Positions 1 to 8,677 are shown, counted from the first letter of the stretch. The stretch is 43,482 nt of DNA from Novosphingobium sp. (GCA_020848655.1 JADLHU010000066.1:1-43482), one strand, 5' to 3'. Notes: generated by a model not told the origin, from the letters alone. Made by a program: numbers and translations.

Positions 1-64
1 CGTGTCGCTCGTCAAAGGGATCGTCCCCCCGTGAAGGAGGCTGGCCCTCGTCCGCCCGGTACAT
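1..64 (-). CDS. Possible 5' end of a B12-regulated gene running off the left edge
   Basis: Downstream of the minus-strand cobalamin riboswitch the first ATG is at 64-62 and opens a frame that stays open to the edge, reading MYRADEGQPPSRGDDPFDER. A purine-rich stretch lies just before it, but the spacing is short for a ribosome binding site, so the true start may be beyond the window. About 21 codons are too few to name the product. By position it should be a corrinoid-related or B12-dependent/independent isozyme gene; that is inference only. Confidence 0.3.
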   Translation of the reverse strand, partial: MYRADEGQPPSRGDDPFDERH

Positions 65-92
65 CCCGCCCGCGCGAAGGAACGACGGCAGC

Positions 93-267
93 GGGCCGGT
101 TTCCTGACTTTCCGGCTGGTCGCGCGCTTGGCCGCCTTCTCAGGGAAAACCCCAATGGCATCGTGGCCGAACGCTTGCCGGATACAGTTGCGGGAGCAGC
201 GCCGATGGCCGCCTGAAAGGTGGCCGCGGACTTCCCGATTAAGCCCTTGCGGGCACCCGTTGCACCG
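93..267 (-). promoter_or_regulatory. Cobalamin (B12) riboswitch, minus strand
   Basis: Read on the minus strand the element begins with GGTGCAACGGGTGCCC near 267. It continues through the conserved core GCTGCTCCCGCAACTGTA (200-183) and a GAGAAGGCGGCC segment, and ends with a B12-box-like AGTCAGGAAACCGGCC (about 110-95). These match the order and spacing of the cobalamin riboswitch family. It would control a gene leaving the window to the left. It stands head to head with the plus-strand riboswitch at 349-511. The B12 box departs slightly from the usual AGCCAGGAGACC, but the core is intact. Confidence 0.88.
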
Positions 268-270
268 TCT

Positions 271-299
271 CGATATGCCAGCGCGGGGGCCGGCGCAAG
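271..299 (-). promoter_or_regulatory. Possible promoter for the minus-strand riboswitch transcript
   Basis: On the minus strand TTGCGC (299-294) is followed about 15 bases later by CATATC (278-273), placed just upstream of the first conserved base of the minus riboswitch. The boxes are only partial matches to a housekeeping promoter. Position between the two aptamers is the main support. Confidence 0.3.
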
Positions 300-309
300 C
301 ACCAAGCTC

Positions 310-336
310 TTGCCAGATGCTGCGGCGCACGATAAT
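310..336 (+). promoter_or_regulatory. Possible promoter for the plus-strand riboswitch and cobalamin operon
   Basis: TTGCCA at 310-315 and GATAAT at 331-336 resemble -35 and -10 boxes. The 15-base spacer is short. The -10-like box ends about 13 bases before the first aptamer bases, which suits a transcript starting at the riboswitch 5' end. Confidence 0.35.
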
Positions 337-348
337 TGCCGCGCCGCG

Positions 349-511
349 ACAGGTTCCCCGAAAGGGGATTCAAAGGGAACGGAGTTCAATGCTCCGGCTG
401 CCCCTGCAACTGTAAGCGGAGAGCCATCGGCCACACGCCATTGGGATCGCAAGATCCTGAGAAGGCGGCCGAACTGGTGCTGACCCGTGAGCCAGGAGAC
501 CTGCCTGACGC
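349..511 (+). promoter_or_regulatory. Cobalamin (B12) riboswitch, plus strand
   Basis: The family's conserved blocks are present in order: AGGTTCCCC and AAAGGGAA (351-379), the core GGCTGCCCCTGCAACTGTAA (397-415), CTGAGAAGGCGG (about 458-469), and GACCCGTGAGCCAGGAGACC (482-501) running into CTGCCTGACGCAG, with the B12 box at 490-506. It heads a nine-gene operon for corrinoid uptake and nucleotide-loop assembly, so B12 binding is expected to switch the operon off. A leader of about 180 bases separates it from the first start codon and should hold the expression platform. Confidence 0.95.
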
Positions 512-690
512 AGTCGTTCTTCGTCCGGACAGGGTGTGCCGGCCGAACGAGGATGTTCCTCGCGCAGCGACAGCATTGCCCCGCCGGCTTGGCCCGTGCG
601 GCATGTGTCCTGTCGCGTGCGTGTGCCGCGCCGCAGGCTGCCTGTCGCGCTGCCGGGCTGACGGGGTGGACCGTCAGACCGAAGGGACAC
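512..690 (+). promoter_or_regulatory. Riboswitch leader with candidate ribosome-site sequestering pairings
   Basis: The ribosome binding site of the first gene (GAAGGGA, 681-687) overlaps GGACAC (685-690), which can pair with GTGTCC at 605-610. The same 606-610 bases can instead pair with GGACA at 527-531, in the loop of a hairpin formed by TCGTTC (514-519) with GAACGA (545-550) and CCGG (525-528) with CCGG (539-542). Mutually exclusive pairings like these would suit translational control by B12. No terminator with a T-run was seen. This is hand folding only. Confidence 0.3.
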
Positions 691-693
691 ACC

Positions 694-2628
694 ATGCCCA
701 GCAATACCGTTTCGATTTCTACCCTGGCCCTGCTTCTCGCCGCCGTTCCGGTGGCCGCCGATGCGAGCACGGCCGCCGACGCCGACAGCCGCGCCATCGT
801 CGTCACCGCGCTGCGCACGCCCGTGGCGCAGGACCGGATTTCCTCCACCGTCACCGTGCTGGATCAGGCCGATATCGAGCGCGAGCAGCCGCTGGCCGTC
901 ACCGATGTGCTGCTGCGCACGCCCGGCATCAGCCTGACGCGCAACGGCGGCTATGGCACCGCCACCAGCCTGCGCATTCGCGGCGCGGATTCGGGGCAGA
1001 GCGTGCTGGTGATCGATGGCATGCGGCTGGCCGATCCGTCCACCACCGATGGCGGCTACAACTTCGCCAACCTGATGGCGGATGACATCGCACGGATCGA
1101 AGTGCTGCGCGGCCCGCAATCGATCCTGTGGGGCAGCAACGCCATCGGCGGGGTCATCAACGTGCAGACCGTGCAGCCGCAAAAGGCGCTGGAAGGCGGC
1201 TTCGCGGTGGAAGCGGGATCGCGCGATACGGTCAGCGCGCGCGGCGGCATCGGTGGCAAGACCGACGCGCTGACGTGGCGGATCGCCGGATCGTCGTTCA
1301 CCACCGATGGGATTTCGGCCCGCGCCAACGGCACTGAGGCCGACGGCTATACCCGCCGTTCGGCCAGTGGCAGCGCCACGCTGAACCTTTCTTCCGCCGT
1401 ATCGCTTGACGTGCGCGGCTACTGGGCCAGCGCGCGCAACGATTTCGACGGCACGTCGGGCGATACCATGGCTTACGGCCGGACGCGCGAATGGACGGCT
1501 TATGCGGGGCTGAACCTGGCGCTGCTGGACGGCCGGTTCAGGAACCGCTTCGCGGTGCTGGAAGGCCGCACCGCGCGCGAGAATTACGATCCGGCGCGCA
1601 GCGTCCGCGCGCTGAACTTCGATGCCAATGGCCGTTCGCGCCGCTACGAATACCAGGGCACGTTCACGCTTTCACCGGCGGCGGAACTGGTCTTCGGCGC
1701 GGAGCGCGAGGAGCACCGGATGACCAGCGCATCGCCTGGCAACACCACGCTGCCCTATGTGCTGGTCCCGTCGCGGGCCAATATCGACAGCGTCTTTGGC
1801 CAGGTGCGCGTCATGCCGATCGCGGGCGTCACGCTGAACGCCGGCACGCGGCACGATTCCCATTCGCGGTTCGGCGGGAACACCATGTTCAGCGCCGGGG
1901 CCGCGTGGTCGCTGAATGCGGGCGATACGGTGCTGCGCGCCGGCTATGACGAAGGTTTCAAGGCGCCTTCGCTCTACCAGTTGTTCAGCCAGTATGGCGC
2001 GGCCGGCCTGCGCCCCGAACGGGCGCGCGGCTGGGAAGTCGCGGCGGAGCAATCGCTGCTGGACCAGCATGTGCGCCTGTCCGCCGTCTGGTTCCAGCGC
2101 ACGACCGACAACCTGATCGAGTTCGCCTTCTGCCCGACCACGGGCACGCTGCCGCCCGATTGCTATGTGCCCGGCACCGTGACCAGCCGCTTCGGCTATT
2201 ATGCCAACGTGAAAAAGGCCAGCGCGCGCGGGCTGGAACTGACGGGCCGGGTCAACTTTGGCCAGGCCTTCGCGCAAGGCAACTACAGCCTGGTCCAGGC
2301 CGAAGACCGTACCGGCGGCGCCAATTTCGGCCAACGTCTGGCCCGCGTGCCGCGCCATCTGGCCAATGCGCAAGCGGGTTATGCGTTTCCCTTCGGGCTG
2401 ACTGCCAGCGCGGCGCTGCGCTATTCGGGCAAGACGCTGGACCGTACCGGCGGATCGACCTGGCTGGCCGATTACTGGCTGGCGGACTTGCGCGCCGAAT
2501 GGAAGGCGGCGGGCGGCCTTACGCTGTATGGCCGGGTGGAGAACCTGTTCGACAAGGGCTACGAGACGGCCAGCGGCTATGGCAGCCTGGGCCGCAGCCT
2601 GTATCTTGGCCTGCGGGGGCGGTTCTGA
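694..2628 (+). CDS. btuB: TonB-dependent outer-membrane receptor, probable B12/corrinoid transporter
   Basis: Outer-membrane receptor of 644 residues that would take up cobalamin or other corrinoids using TonB energy. I chose ATG 694 because GAAGGGA lies six bases upstream and the protein then starts with a signal peptide (about residues 1-24). A TonB-box-like IVVTA is at 35-39. The plug domain (about 50-160) contains RGPQSILWGSNAIGGVINV. The rest is a beta-barrel ending in the terminal aromatic of LYLGLRGRF. It is the first gene after the cobalamin riboswitch, and the next gene overlaps its stop by one base. Substrate choice rests on this context, since many receptors of this family share the same domains. 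Longer upstream frames are riboswitch leader, not protein. Confidence 0.9.
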   Translation: MPSNTVSISTLALLLAAVPVAADASTAADADSRAIVVTALRTPVAQDRISSTVTVLDQADIEREQPLAVTDVLLRTPGISLTRNGGYGTATSLRIRGADSGQSVLVIDGMRLADPSTTDGGYNFANLMADDIARIEVLRGPQSILWGSNAIGGVINVQTVQPQKALEGGFAVEAGSRDTVSARGGIGGKTDALTWRIAGSSFTTDGISARANGTEADGYTRRSASGSATLNLSSAVSLDVRGYWASARNDFDGTSGDTMAYGRTREWTAYAGLNLALLDGRFRNRFAVLEGRTARENYDPARSVRALNFDANGRSRRYEYQGTFTLSPAAELVFGAEREEHRMTSASPGNTTLPYVLVPSRANIDSVFGQVRVMPIAGVTLNAGTRHDSHSRFGGNTMFSAGAAWSLNAGDTVLRAGYDEGFKAPSLYQLFSQYGAAGLRPERARGWEVAAEQSLLDQHVRLSAVWFQRTTDNLIEFAFCPTTGTLPPDCYVPGTVTSRFGYYANVKKASARGLELTGRVNFGQAFAQGNYSLVQAEDRTGGANFGQRLARVPRHLANAQAGYAFPFGLTASAALRYSGKTLDRTGGSTWLADYWLADLRAEWKAAGGLTLYGRVENLFDKGYETASGYGSLGRSLYLGLRGRF

Positions 2629-3035
2629 TGCTGCGCGCCGCCGGGCCGGGGCCTTCGATCGTGGTGTGCAGCACCTGCCGGCTTTCCGCCGACCAGCGCG
2701 AAGACGCCGATGGCGTGCGCGGCGGCGCGTTGCTGGCCAAGGCCTTGCGCGCTGCGCAAGCCGCTTCGCCGGCGCTGGCGCATATCGAAGTGCAGGACAT
2801 GGCCTGCCTGTTCGCCTGCCAGCGCCATTGCACGGTCCACATCCGCGCGCCCGGCCGCATCGGCTATGTATTGGGAGACTTCGCGCCCGATGCCGACGCG
2901 GCCGCCGCGATCCTCGAATATGCGCGGCTTCATGCCGAAAGCGAGGACGGCGTGGTGCGCTATGGCGATTGGCCGGCTGGAGTGAAGGGGCACTTCATCG
3001 TGCGCACGCCGCCCGAAGGGTTCACCGTGACATGA
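2628..3035 (+). CDS. DUF1636 family cysteine-rich, predicted metal-binding protein
   Basis: Small protein of 135 residues, no signal peptide. Cysteines stand at C14 and C17 (CSTC) and at C60, C64 and C68 (CLFACQRHC), suggesting bound metal or an iron-sulfur cluster in a thioredoxin-like ferredoxin fold. This pattern fits DUF1636, a family I know as recurrent in cobalamin gene clusters with no assigned reaction. The start overlaps the receptor stop by one base (TGATG), and the stop overlaps the cobT start as ATGA, so translation is probably coupled. A role in corrinoid reduction or cobalt handling is a guess from context. Confidence 0.8.
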   Translation: MLRAAGPGPSIVVCSTCRLSADQREDADGVRGGALLAKALRAAQAASPALAHIEVQDMACLFACQRHCTVHIRAPGRIGYVLGDFAPDADAAAAILEYARLHAESEDGVVRYGDWPAGVKGHFIVRTPPEGFTVT

Positions 3036-4048
3036 CCGGGTTTGCATCGCGTGGCGATTTCGAGGCGGCGCTCGTCGCGCTGCCGGTGGCGGACGAGGCG
3101 GCGCGCGCGGCGGCGGCGGCGCGGCAGGCCAGCCTGACCAAGCCCGCCGGATCGCTGGGCCGGCTGGAGGAGATCGCGCTGTTCATGGCCGGCTGGCAGG
3201 GCCGCGAACGGCCGCGCGCCGATGCCATCCAGGCGGTGGTCTTTGCCGGCAGCCATGGCGTCGCCGCGCAAGGCGTCAGTGCTTTTCCGCCCGAAGTGAC
3301 CGCGCAGATGGTCGCCAACTTTCGCCAGGGGGGGGCGGCGATCAACGCGCTGGCGCGGGCCTGCGGCGCCCGGCTTGCCGTGGTTCCGCTCGATCCCGAC
3401 CGGCCCACGGCGGACATCACGCAAAGCCCGGCGATGACCGAAGCGGAATGCCTGGCCGCGCTCAACGCCGGGGCAGGGGCGCTGGACCAGGGCATCGACC
3501 TTTTGTTCGTGGGCGAGATGGGCATCGCCAACACCACGTCCGCCGCCGCGCTTTGCGCGCAGGCCTTCGGCGGCGATGCCGCGCAGTGGGTGGGCCGGGG
3601 CAGCGGCATCGACGACGCGACAATGCTGCGCAAGACAAACGCCGTGGCCCGTGCGCTGGCGCTGCACGGCGCGGCGTGCGACGGCCCGTTCGAAACGCTG
3701 CGCCGGCTGGGCGGGCGCGAAATCGCGGCGATGGCGGGGGCGATCCTGGCGGCTAGGCTGCGGCGCGTGCCGGTGCTGCTCGACGGGTTCATCTGTTCGG
3801 CAGCGATTGCCCCGCTGGCCGCGGTGGCCCCGGCGATTACGCGGCATTGCCTGGCCGCGCATTGTTCGGCGGAAATCGCGCATGACCGGCTGCTGGCCCA
3901 TCTGCGGCTGGCCCCGCTGCTGCGGCTGGACATGCGGCTGGGCGAAGGCAGCGGCGCGGCGGTGGCGGCGCAGATCGTCCGCTGCGCCTTGGCCGCGCAC
4001 AACGAGATGGCGACGTTCGCGCAAGCCGCCGTCGCCTCGGCGCTGTGA
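3032..4048 (+). CDS. cobT: Nicotinate-nucleotide--dimethylbenzimidazole phosphoribosyltransferase
   Basis: Makes alpha-ribazole 5'-phosphate from nicotinate mononucleotide and dimethylbenzimidazole, the lower-ligand activation step of the nucleotide loop. It has 338 residues, normal for the family. Recognisable stretches are KPAGSLGRLEEIA near 32, FAGSHGVAAQGVSAFP, FVGEMGIANTTSAAA, WVGRGSGIDD, LLDGFICSAAI and MRLGEGSGAA near 300. The glutamate at about 305 in LGEGSGA corresponds to the catalytic base of the family. ATG 3032 overlaps the previous stop and the next gene overlaps by four bases. Dimethylbenzimidazole synthesis (bluB) is not in the window. Confidence 0.96.
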   Translation: MTGFASRGDFEAALVALPVADEAARAAAAARQASLTKPAGSLGRLEEIALFMAGWQGRERPRADAIQAVVFAGSHGVAAQGVSAFPPEVTAQMVANFRQGGAAINALARACGARLAVVPLDPDRPTADITQSPAMTEAECLAALNAGAGALDQGIDLLFVGEMGIANTTSAAALCAQAFGGDAAQWVGRGSGIDDATMLRKTNAVARALALHGAACDGPFETLRRLGGREIAAMAGAILAARLRRVPVLLDGFICSAAIAPLAAVAPAITRHCLAAHCSAEIAHDRLLAHLRLAPLLRLDMRLGEGSGAAVAAQIVRCALAAHNEMATFAQAAVASAL

Positions 4049-4611
4049 CCGCGATGATGCTCCACCTCTTGCGCCATGGCGCGCCCGAAATGGCGGGGCG
4101 TTTGCTGGGGCATGGCGATGCCGCGCCCACGCCGCAGGGCATCGCCGCCTGCCGCGCGCGGGCGCAAGGGCTGGCGGTGGCACGCATCGTATCGTCCGAT
4201 CTGGCCCGCGCGCGCCGGCCGGCAGAAGCCATCGCGCGCGATCTGGGCGTGCCGCTGGACGTGGACAGCCGCTGGCGCGAACTCGATTTCGGCACGTGGG
4301 ACGGCTGCGATCCCGCCACGCTGGCCCCCACGGACCTGGCCGCGTTCTGGGATGATCCCGAACGCTGCCCGCCGCCGGGCGGTGAACGCTGGAGCGCTGT
4401 CGTTCGCCGGGTCGGCGCGGCGCTGGATGCGCTGGCCGTGCCCACGCTGGTCGTTTCCCACGCGGGCGCGATGCGCGCGGCGCTTTGCGTGCTGCTGTCG
4501 CTCGATTACCGGCAGGGCTGGGGCTTCGACCTGCCTTATGTCGCGCTGATCAGCCTGCGCATCTGGCCCGGCGCGCCGCGCGCCGCGCAAGTGGTGGGGC
4601 TGGCGACATGA
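4045..4611 (+). CDS. cobC: Alpha-ribazole phosphatase, histidine phosphatase superfamily
   Basis: Predicted to remove the 5'-phosphate from alpha-ribazole phosphate or adenosylcobalamin phosphate in the last steps of the pathway. The catalytic LLRHG motif lies at residues 8-12, with a second conserved histidine in VVSHAGAMR and an acidic SSDLARAR/WRELDFGTWDG region typical of the phosphoglycerate-mutase fold. The GTG at 4045 forms a GTGA overlap with the cobT stop; ATG 4054 or 4057 would begin closer to the RHG motif and are equally plausible. Superfamily membership is clear. Substrate comes from the operon, and this is the histidine-phosphatase cobC, not the decarboxylase also called cobC in some organisms. 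Confidence 0.88.
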   Translation: MTAMMLHLLRHGAPEMAGRLLGHGDAAPTPQGIAACRARAQGLAVARIVSSDLARARRPAEAIARDLGVPLDVDSRWRELDFGTWDGCDPATLAPTDLAAFWDDPERCPPPGGERWSAVVRRVGAALDALAVPTLVVSHAGAMRAALCVLLSLDYRQGWGFDLPYVALISLRIWPGAPRAAQVVGLAT

Positions 4612-5318
4612 GACGCCTGGTGCTCGCCCTGCAATTCCTGACCCGGCTGCCGCTGCCCGCCGTCTCTGCGACGGAGCAGGACTTCGCCGCCGCGATCCGC
4701 TGGTTTCCGGCGGCCGGGCTGGCGGTGGGCGGCGTGGTGGCGGCCGCCGCATGGGCAGGCACGCGGATCGATCGCGAACTGGGCGCGCTGTTCGGGCTGG
4801 TTGCCTGGGTGGCGATCACGGGCGCGCTGCACCTTGATGGACTGGGCGACATCGCCGATGCCAGCGGCGCGGCGCATGCCGGCCGCGAAAGGTTGTCTGC
4901 CGTGCTGGCCGATCCGCACATCGGCAGCTTCGGCGTTACCGCCATCGCGCTGCACCTCGTGGCCAAGCTGGTCTTGCTGGACGCGGCGCTGGCGCGCGAG
5001 CCGGCATGGTTACTGGTTCTGGTTCCCGCCGTGGCGCGGCTGGGCCCGCTGGTCTGGACGCTCACGCTGCCGCCTCTGCACGAAGGGCTGGGCAGCCGCT
5101 TTCGCGCAGGCGCTGCGTGGTGGCCGGTTGTGGCGTGGAGCGCGGCTTTCATTCCGGCGCTGCCCGTTGCCCCCGGCCTTGCCATCGCGCTGGTCGCCTT
5201 CCCGCTGTGGGGCCGGTGGCTGCGCGCGCGGATCGGCGGCCTGTCCGGCGATGGCCATGGCGCGGGGATCGAACTGGTGGAAAGCGCGCTGCTTTGCGCG
5301 CTGGTTGCGGCGCCATGA
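4608..5318 (+). CDS. cobS: Adenosylcobinamide-GDP ribazoletransferase (cobalamin synthase)
   Basis: Integral membrane enzyme joining adenosylcobinamide-GDP to alpha-ribazole (phosphate), the step that completes the nucleotide loop. It has 236 residues and opens MRRLVLALQFLTRLPLP, as the family does. The signature HLDGLGDIADA lies near residues 79-89, with DPHIGSFG shortly after, both thought to face the active site. Several hydrophobic helices fill the rest. The start is an ATGA overlap with the phosphatase stop, and the stop overlaps cobD the same way. Confidence 0.95.
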   Translation: MRRLVLALQFLTRLPLPAVSATEQDFAAAIRWFPAAGLAVGGVVAAAAWAGTRIDRELGALFGLVAWVAITGALHLDGLGDIADASGAAHAGRERLSAVLADPHIGSFGVTAIALHLVAKLVLLDAALAREPAWLLVLVPAVARLGPLVWTLTLPPLHEGLGSRFRAGAAWWPVVAWSAAFIPALPVAPGLAIALVAFPLWGRWLRARIGGLSGDGHGAGIELVESALLCALVAAP

Positions 5319-6301
5319 TCGCGGCTTTCACGCGCCATGGCGGCAACCTGGCCCAGGCGCGCGCGATCTATGGCTATGGCGTCGGGCCATGGCTGGACTT
5401 GTCGACCGGCATCAACCCCGTTTCCTGGCCCGGTGCAGGCGAAATTTCCCATGATTGGCGTGCCTTGCCCGATCCGGACGGACTGGCGGCGCTGGAAGCG
5501 GCGGCGGCGCGGCATTTCGGTGTGGCGGCGCAACTGTGCTGCGCCGTGCCGGGCAGCGACATCGCGCTGCGCCTGCTGGGCACGGTGCTCGATACGCCGG
5601 GCGCCTATCTTGCGCCGGGCTACAGCGGCCACGCCGCCGCTTTCGCCGATGGCACCCCGCTTGCCGGATTTGCCGCGCGGCCCAAAGGCCCGCTGGCGCT
5701 GCTGCTCGCCAATCCCAACAATCCCGATGGCCGCGTTCGCGCGCCGGACCTGCTGCTGGAATGGCGCGATGCGCTGGCCGAACGCGATGGCTGGCTGGCG
5801 GTGGACGAAGCCTTTGCCGATGCCACCCCGGCGATCAGCGTTGCGCGCCATGTCCGCGCCGATCAGCGGCTGATCGTGCTGCGCTCGTTCGGCAAGTTCT
5901 TCGGGCTGGCCGGCCTGCGGCTGGGCTTCGTACTTGCCCCGCCGCCGGTTATCGCCGCGTTCCGCCGCCTGCTGGGGGATTGGCCGGTGTCAGCGGCGGC
6001 GCTGGCGATCGGCATGGCGGCCTATGCCGACAGCGGCTGGATCGCCAGGGCGCGGCGCGCCTTGCCCGGGCGCGCGGCGGCGCTGGATGCGGTGCTGCGC
6101 GCCTGTGGCCTTGATCCGCAAGGCGTGTGTCCGCATTTCCGCCTGATCGACAGCGAACGCGCTGGTGCGCTGTTCGTGCGGGCCGCTCGCCACGGTATCC
6201 TGACACGCCCGTTCGATGCCGCGCCGCGCTGGCTGCGGCTGGGCGTTCCGGCGGATGAGGGCGATCTGGCCAGGCTACACAGGGCGCTGACCGATGGCTG
6301 A
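5315..6301 (+). CDS. cobD: L-threonine-O-3-phosphate decarboxylase, PLP-dependent
   Basis: Fold-type I PLP enzyme that decarboxylates threonine phosphate to (R)-1-aminopropan-2-yl phosphate, the linker attached by CbiB. The 328 residues begin with HGGNL and LDLSTGINP, typical of this subgroup of histidinol-phosphate-aminotransferase-like proteins. NPNNPDG is at 133-139, the cofactor aspartate at about D164 (AVDEAF), and the PLP lysine at K194 in SFGKFFG. It overlaps cobS by four bases and cbiB by eight. In Pseudomonas-style naming it is called cobC. The threonine kinase that supplies the substrate is not in the window. Confidence 0.93.
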   Translation: MIAAFTRHGGNLAQARAIYGYGVGPWLDLSTGINPVSWPGAGEISHDWRALPDPDGLAALEAAAARHFGVAAQLCCAVPGSDIALRLLGTVLDTPGAYLAPGYSGHAAAFADGTPLAGFAARPKGPLALLLANPNNPDGRVRAPDLLLEWRDALAERDGWLAVDEAFADATPAISVARHVRADQRLIVLRSFGKFFGLAGLRLGFVLAPPPVIAAFRRLLGDWPVSAAALAIGMAAYADSGWIARARRALPGRAAALDAVLRACGLDPQGVCPHFRLIDSERAGALFVRAARHGILTRPFDAAPRWLRLGVPADEGDLARLHRALTDG

Positions 6302-7229
6302 GCCGATTGCGCTGGCCGCGCTGGCGCTGGACGCCGCGATCGGCTGGCCGGCATGGCTTTATGCGCGCATCGGCCATCCGGTGGGCCTGTTCGCGCGCCT
6401 GATAACGGCGTGCGAGCGGCGCTGGAACACCGCCGCCCGAAGCGAAGGGCGGCGGCGCGCGCTCGGCACGCTGACCATGCTGCTCGTGCTGCTGGCAAGT
6501 GGCGGCACGGGCTGGCTGGTCGAGCAGGCGATCCTGTCCTTGGCGGGTGAAGCAGGCTGGCCGCTGATCGCGCTGGCGGCCTGGCCCGCGCTGGCCCAGC
6601 GCAGCCTTCATGACCATGTGCGCCCGGTGCTGGATGCCTTGCGCGCCTTCGATCTTCCCGCCGCGCGCCGCGCGGTGGCGATGATCGTGGGGCGCGACAC
6701 GCGGCGGCTGGATGATCTGGGCGTGGCACGCGCCGCCACCGAAAGCCTGGCCGAAAGCTTCTGCGATGGCGTGGTCGCGCCGCTGGTCTGGCTCGTCGTC
6801 GCGGGATTGCCGGGTCTCTGGGCCTACAGGGCGATCAACACGGCCGACAGCCTGATCGGGCATCCCGAGCCGCCCTTGCGCGCCTTTGGCTGGGCGGCAG
6901 CGCGCACCGACGATCTGGCGAACCTTGTCCCCGCGCGCCTTGCCGCGGGCTTGTTGTGCCTTGCCGGCGGTGGCGGCTGGCGCATCGCGTGGCGCGATCA
7001 TGCCCGTCACGCATCGCCGAATGCCGGCTGGCCCGAAGCGGCAATGGCCGGGGCGCTGGGCGTTCGCCTTGCCGGCCCGGTGAGCTATGACGGGGAGGTT
7101 TCGACAAAGCCGTGGATCGGCGAAGGGCGTTCGGCGGACAGCGCGGCGCTGGCGCGCGCGCTGTCGATCTATCTGCGCGCCTGTGGCCTGCTGTGGATTC
7201 TGGCGCTGGGGGTGGCATGGCTGGTTTGA
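6294..7229 (+). CDS. cbiB: Adenosylcobinamide-phosphate synthase, membrane protein
   Basis: Attaches aminopropanol phosphate to adenosylcobyric acid, giving adenosylcobinamide phosphate. The 311 residues are normal for the family. There are several membrane segments and the signatures [10 protein letters not shown] near the N terminus, [32 protein letters not shown] in the middle (cut here by description: about residues 125-160), TADSLIGH, and [19 protein letters not shown] 6294 lies inside the end of cobD, an eight-base overlap. Also known as cobD in Pseudomonas nomenclature. Confidence 0.94.
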   Translation: MAEPIALAALALDAAIGWPAWLYARIGHPVGLFARLITACERRWNTAARSEGRRRALGTLTMLLVLLASGGTGWLVEQAILSLAGEAGWPLIALAAWPALAQRSLHDHVRPVLDALRAFDLPAARRAVAMIVGRDTRRLDDLGVARAATESLAESFCDGVVAPLVWLVVAGLPGLWAYRAINTADSLIGHPEPPLRAFGWAAARTDDLANLVPARLAAGLLCLAGGGGWRIAWRDHARHASPNAGWPEAAMAGALGVRLAGPVSYDGEVSTKPWIGEGRSADSAALARALSIYLRACGLLWILALGVAWLV

Positions 7230-8677
7230 TGGTGCAGGGCACGGGGTCCGATGTCGGCAAGTCGGTGCTGGTGGCGGGCTTGTGCCGCGCGCTGACCAAT
7301 CGCGGCTTGCGCGTGCTGCCGTTCAAGCCGCAGAACATGTCGAACAATGCCGCCGTTACCGCCGATGGCGGCGAGATCGGGCGCGCACAGGCGCTTCAGG
7401 CGCTGGCCGCGCGCGCCGTGCCGCATGCCGACATGAACCCGGTGCTGCTCAAGCCCCAGGCCGATCGCACCGCGCAACTGATCGTTCACGGCCAAGTGCG
7501 CGGCACGCTGGGCACGGGCAACTTCGCCGAAGGGCGGCGCGGATTGCTGCCCGAAGTTCTGGAAAGCTATCGCCGGCTTTGCGCGCGCGCCGATTTCGTG
7601 GTGGTGGAAGGCGCCGGCTCCCCGGCCGAAATCAATTTGCGCAGCGGAGACATCGCCAACATGGGCTTTGCGCGGGCCGCCGGCGTGCCGGTGGTGCTGG
7701 CGGCGGATATCGACAGGGGCGGGGTGATCGCGGCGGTGGTGGGCACGCGCGCCGTGCTCGATCCCGCCGACGCGGCGATGATCCGGGGCTTCATCATCAA
7801 CAAGTTTCGCGGCGATCCGGCGCTGTTCGTCGATGGCTATGCGGCCATCGCGGCGCGCTCCGGCTGGCGGGGTTATGGCCTGGTGCCATGGCTTCCCGCT
7901 GCCGCGCGGCTGCCCAGCGAAGACGCGGTGGTGCTGGAAAAGGGCCGCCCTATCGCGGCGGGGCGCAAGCTGATCGCCTGCCCCATCCTGCCGCGTATCG
8001 CCAATTTCGATGATCTCGATCCGCTGAAGCTGGAACCGGAAGTGGATGTGATCATGGTCCCGCCCGGCACGCCGATCCCGGCCGAAGCGGCGCTGATCGT
8101 GTTGCCCGGTTCGAAAGCGACGCTGGCCGATATGGCGGCGATCCGCGAACAGGGCTGGGACATCGACATCCTGGCGCACCACCGGCGCGGCGGGGCGATC
8201 CTGGGGATCTGCGGCGGCTTCCAGATGCTTGGCACGCGCATTGCCGATCCGTTGGGCAGCGAAGGCCCGGCGGGAACGGTCGCGGGGCTGGGACTGCTGG
8301 ACATCGCCACCGAACTTGCCGGCGAAAAAGTGCTGCGGCAGGTGACGGGGCAGGCCTTGGGGCATGCGTTCCAGGGCTATGAAATGCACCTTGGCCGCAC
8401 CACGGGCAGCGGCACGCAGCGTCCGTTCGCGCGGCTGGCCGATGGGCGGAGCGATGGCGCAATCAACGCGGCGGGTACGGTCATGGGCACTTATTGCCAC
8501 GGCCTGCTCGCGTCTGCCGGGGTACGCGGCGCGGTGCTGGCGTGGATCGGCGCGCAGTCCGATGGGCGCGATCATGCGGCCGGGGTCGATGCCGCGCTGG
8601 ATGAGATCGCCGATGCGCTGGAACGCCATCTCGATATCGAAGGCCTGATCGCTCTCGGGCGAGAGGGCGCGGCGTGA
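7217..8677 (+). CDS. cobQ: Cobyric acid synthase (glutamine-hydrolysing)
   Basis: ATP- and glutamine-dependent amidation of adenosylcobyrinic acid a,c-diamide at four carboxylates to adenosylcobyric acid. I start it at ATG 7217, giving [16 protein letters not shown] as in the family; ATG 7229 (TGATG with the cbiB stop) is the alternative. The 486 residues hold an N-terminal dethiobiotin-synthetase-like ATPase domain (P-loop 8-16) and a C-terminal type 1 glutamine amidotransferase domain with nucleophile C332 ([12 protein letters not shown]) and H428 (TYCHG). Its presence in an operon otherwise dedicated to the late steps implies that cobyrinate diamide is made or acquired elsewhere. Confidence 0.95.
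   Translation: MAGLMVQGTGSDVGKSVLVAGLCRALTNRGLRVLPFKPQNMSNNAAVTADGGEIGRAQALQALAARAVPHADMNPVLLKPQADRTAQLIVHGQVRGTLGTGNFAEGRRGLLPEVLESYRRLCARADFVVVEGAGSPAEINLRSGDIANMGFARAAGVPVVLAADIDRGGVIAAVVGTRAVLDPADAAMIRGFIINKFRGDPALFVDGYAAIAARSGWRGYGLVPWLPAAARLPSEDAVVLEKGRPIAAGRKLIACPILPRIANFDDLDPLKLEPEVDVIMVPPGTPIPAEAALIVLPGSKATLADMAAIREQGWDIDILAHHRRGGAILGICGGFQMLGTRIADPLGSEGPAGTVAGLGLLDIATELAGEKVLRQVTGQALGHAFQGYEMHLGRTTGSGTQRPFARLADGRSDGAINAAGTVMGTYCHGLLASAGVRGAVLAWIGAQSDGRDHAAGVDAALDEIADALERHLDIEGLIALGREGAA

Noticed and set aside
487..693. N-terminal extension of the receptor from 487
   Set aside because: It would begin inside the B12 box, and the residues do not look like protein. ATG 694 has a ribosome site and a signal peptide.
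12..854. Open frame of 280 codons on minus through the riboswitch region
   Set aside because: It crosses both structured riboswitches and the receptor start. Only the piece from 64 down to the edge might belong to a real gene, and in a different call.
3022..4752. Long minus-strand frames opposite the cobalamin genes
   Set aside because: Low-complexity Arg/Ala/Ser-rich translations with overlapping real genes on plus; shadow frames.
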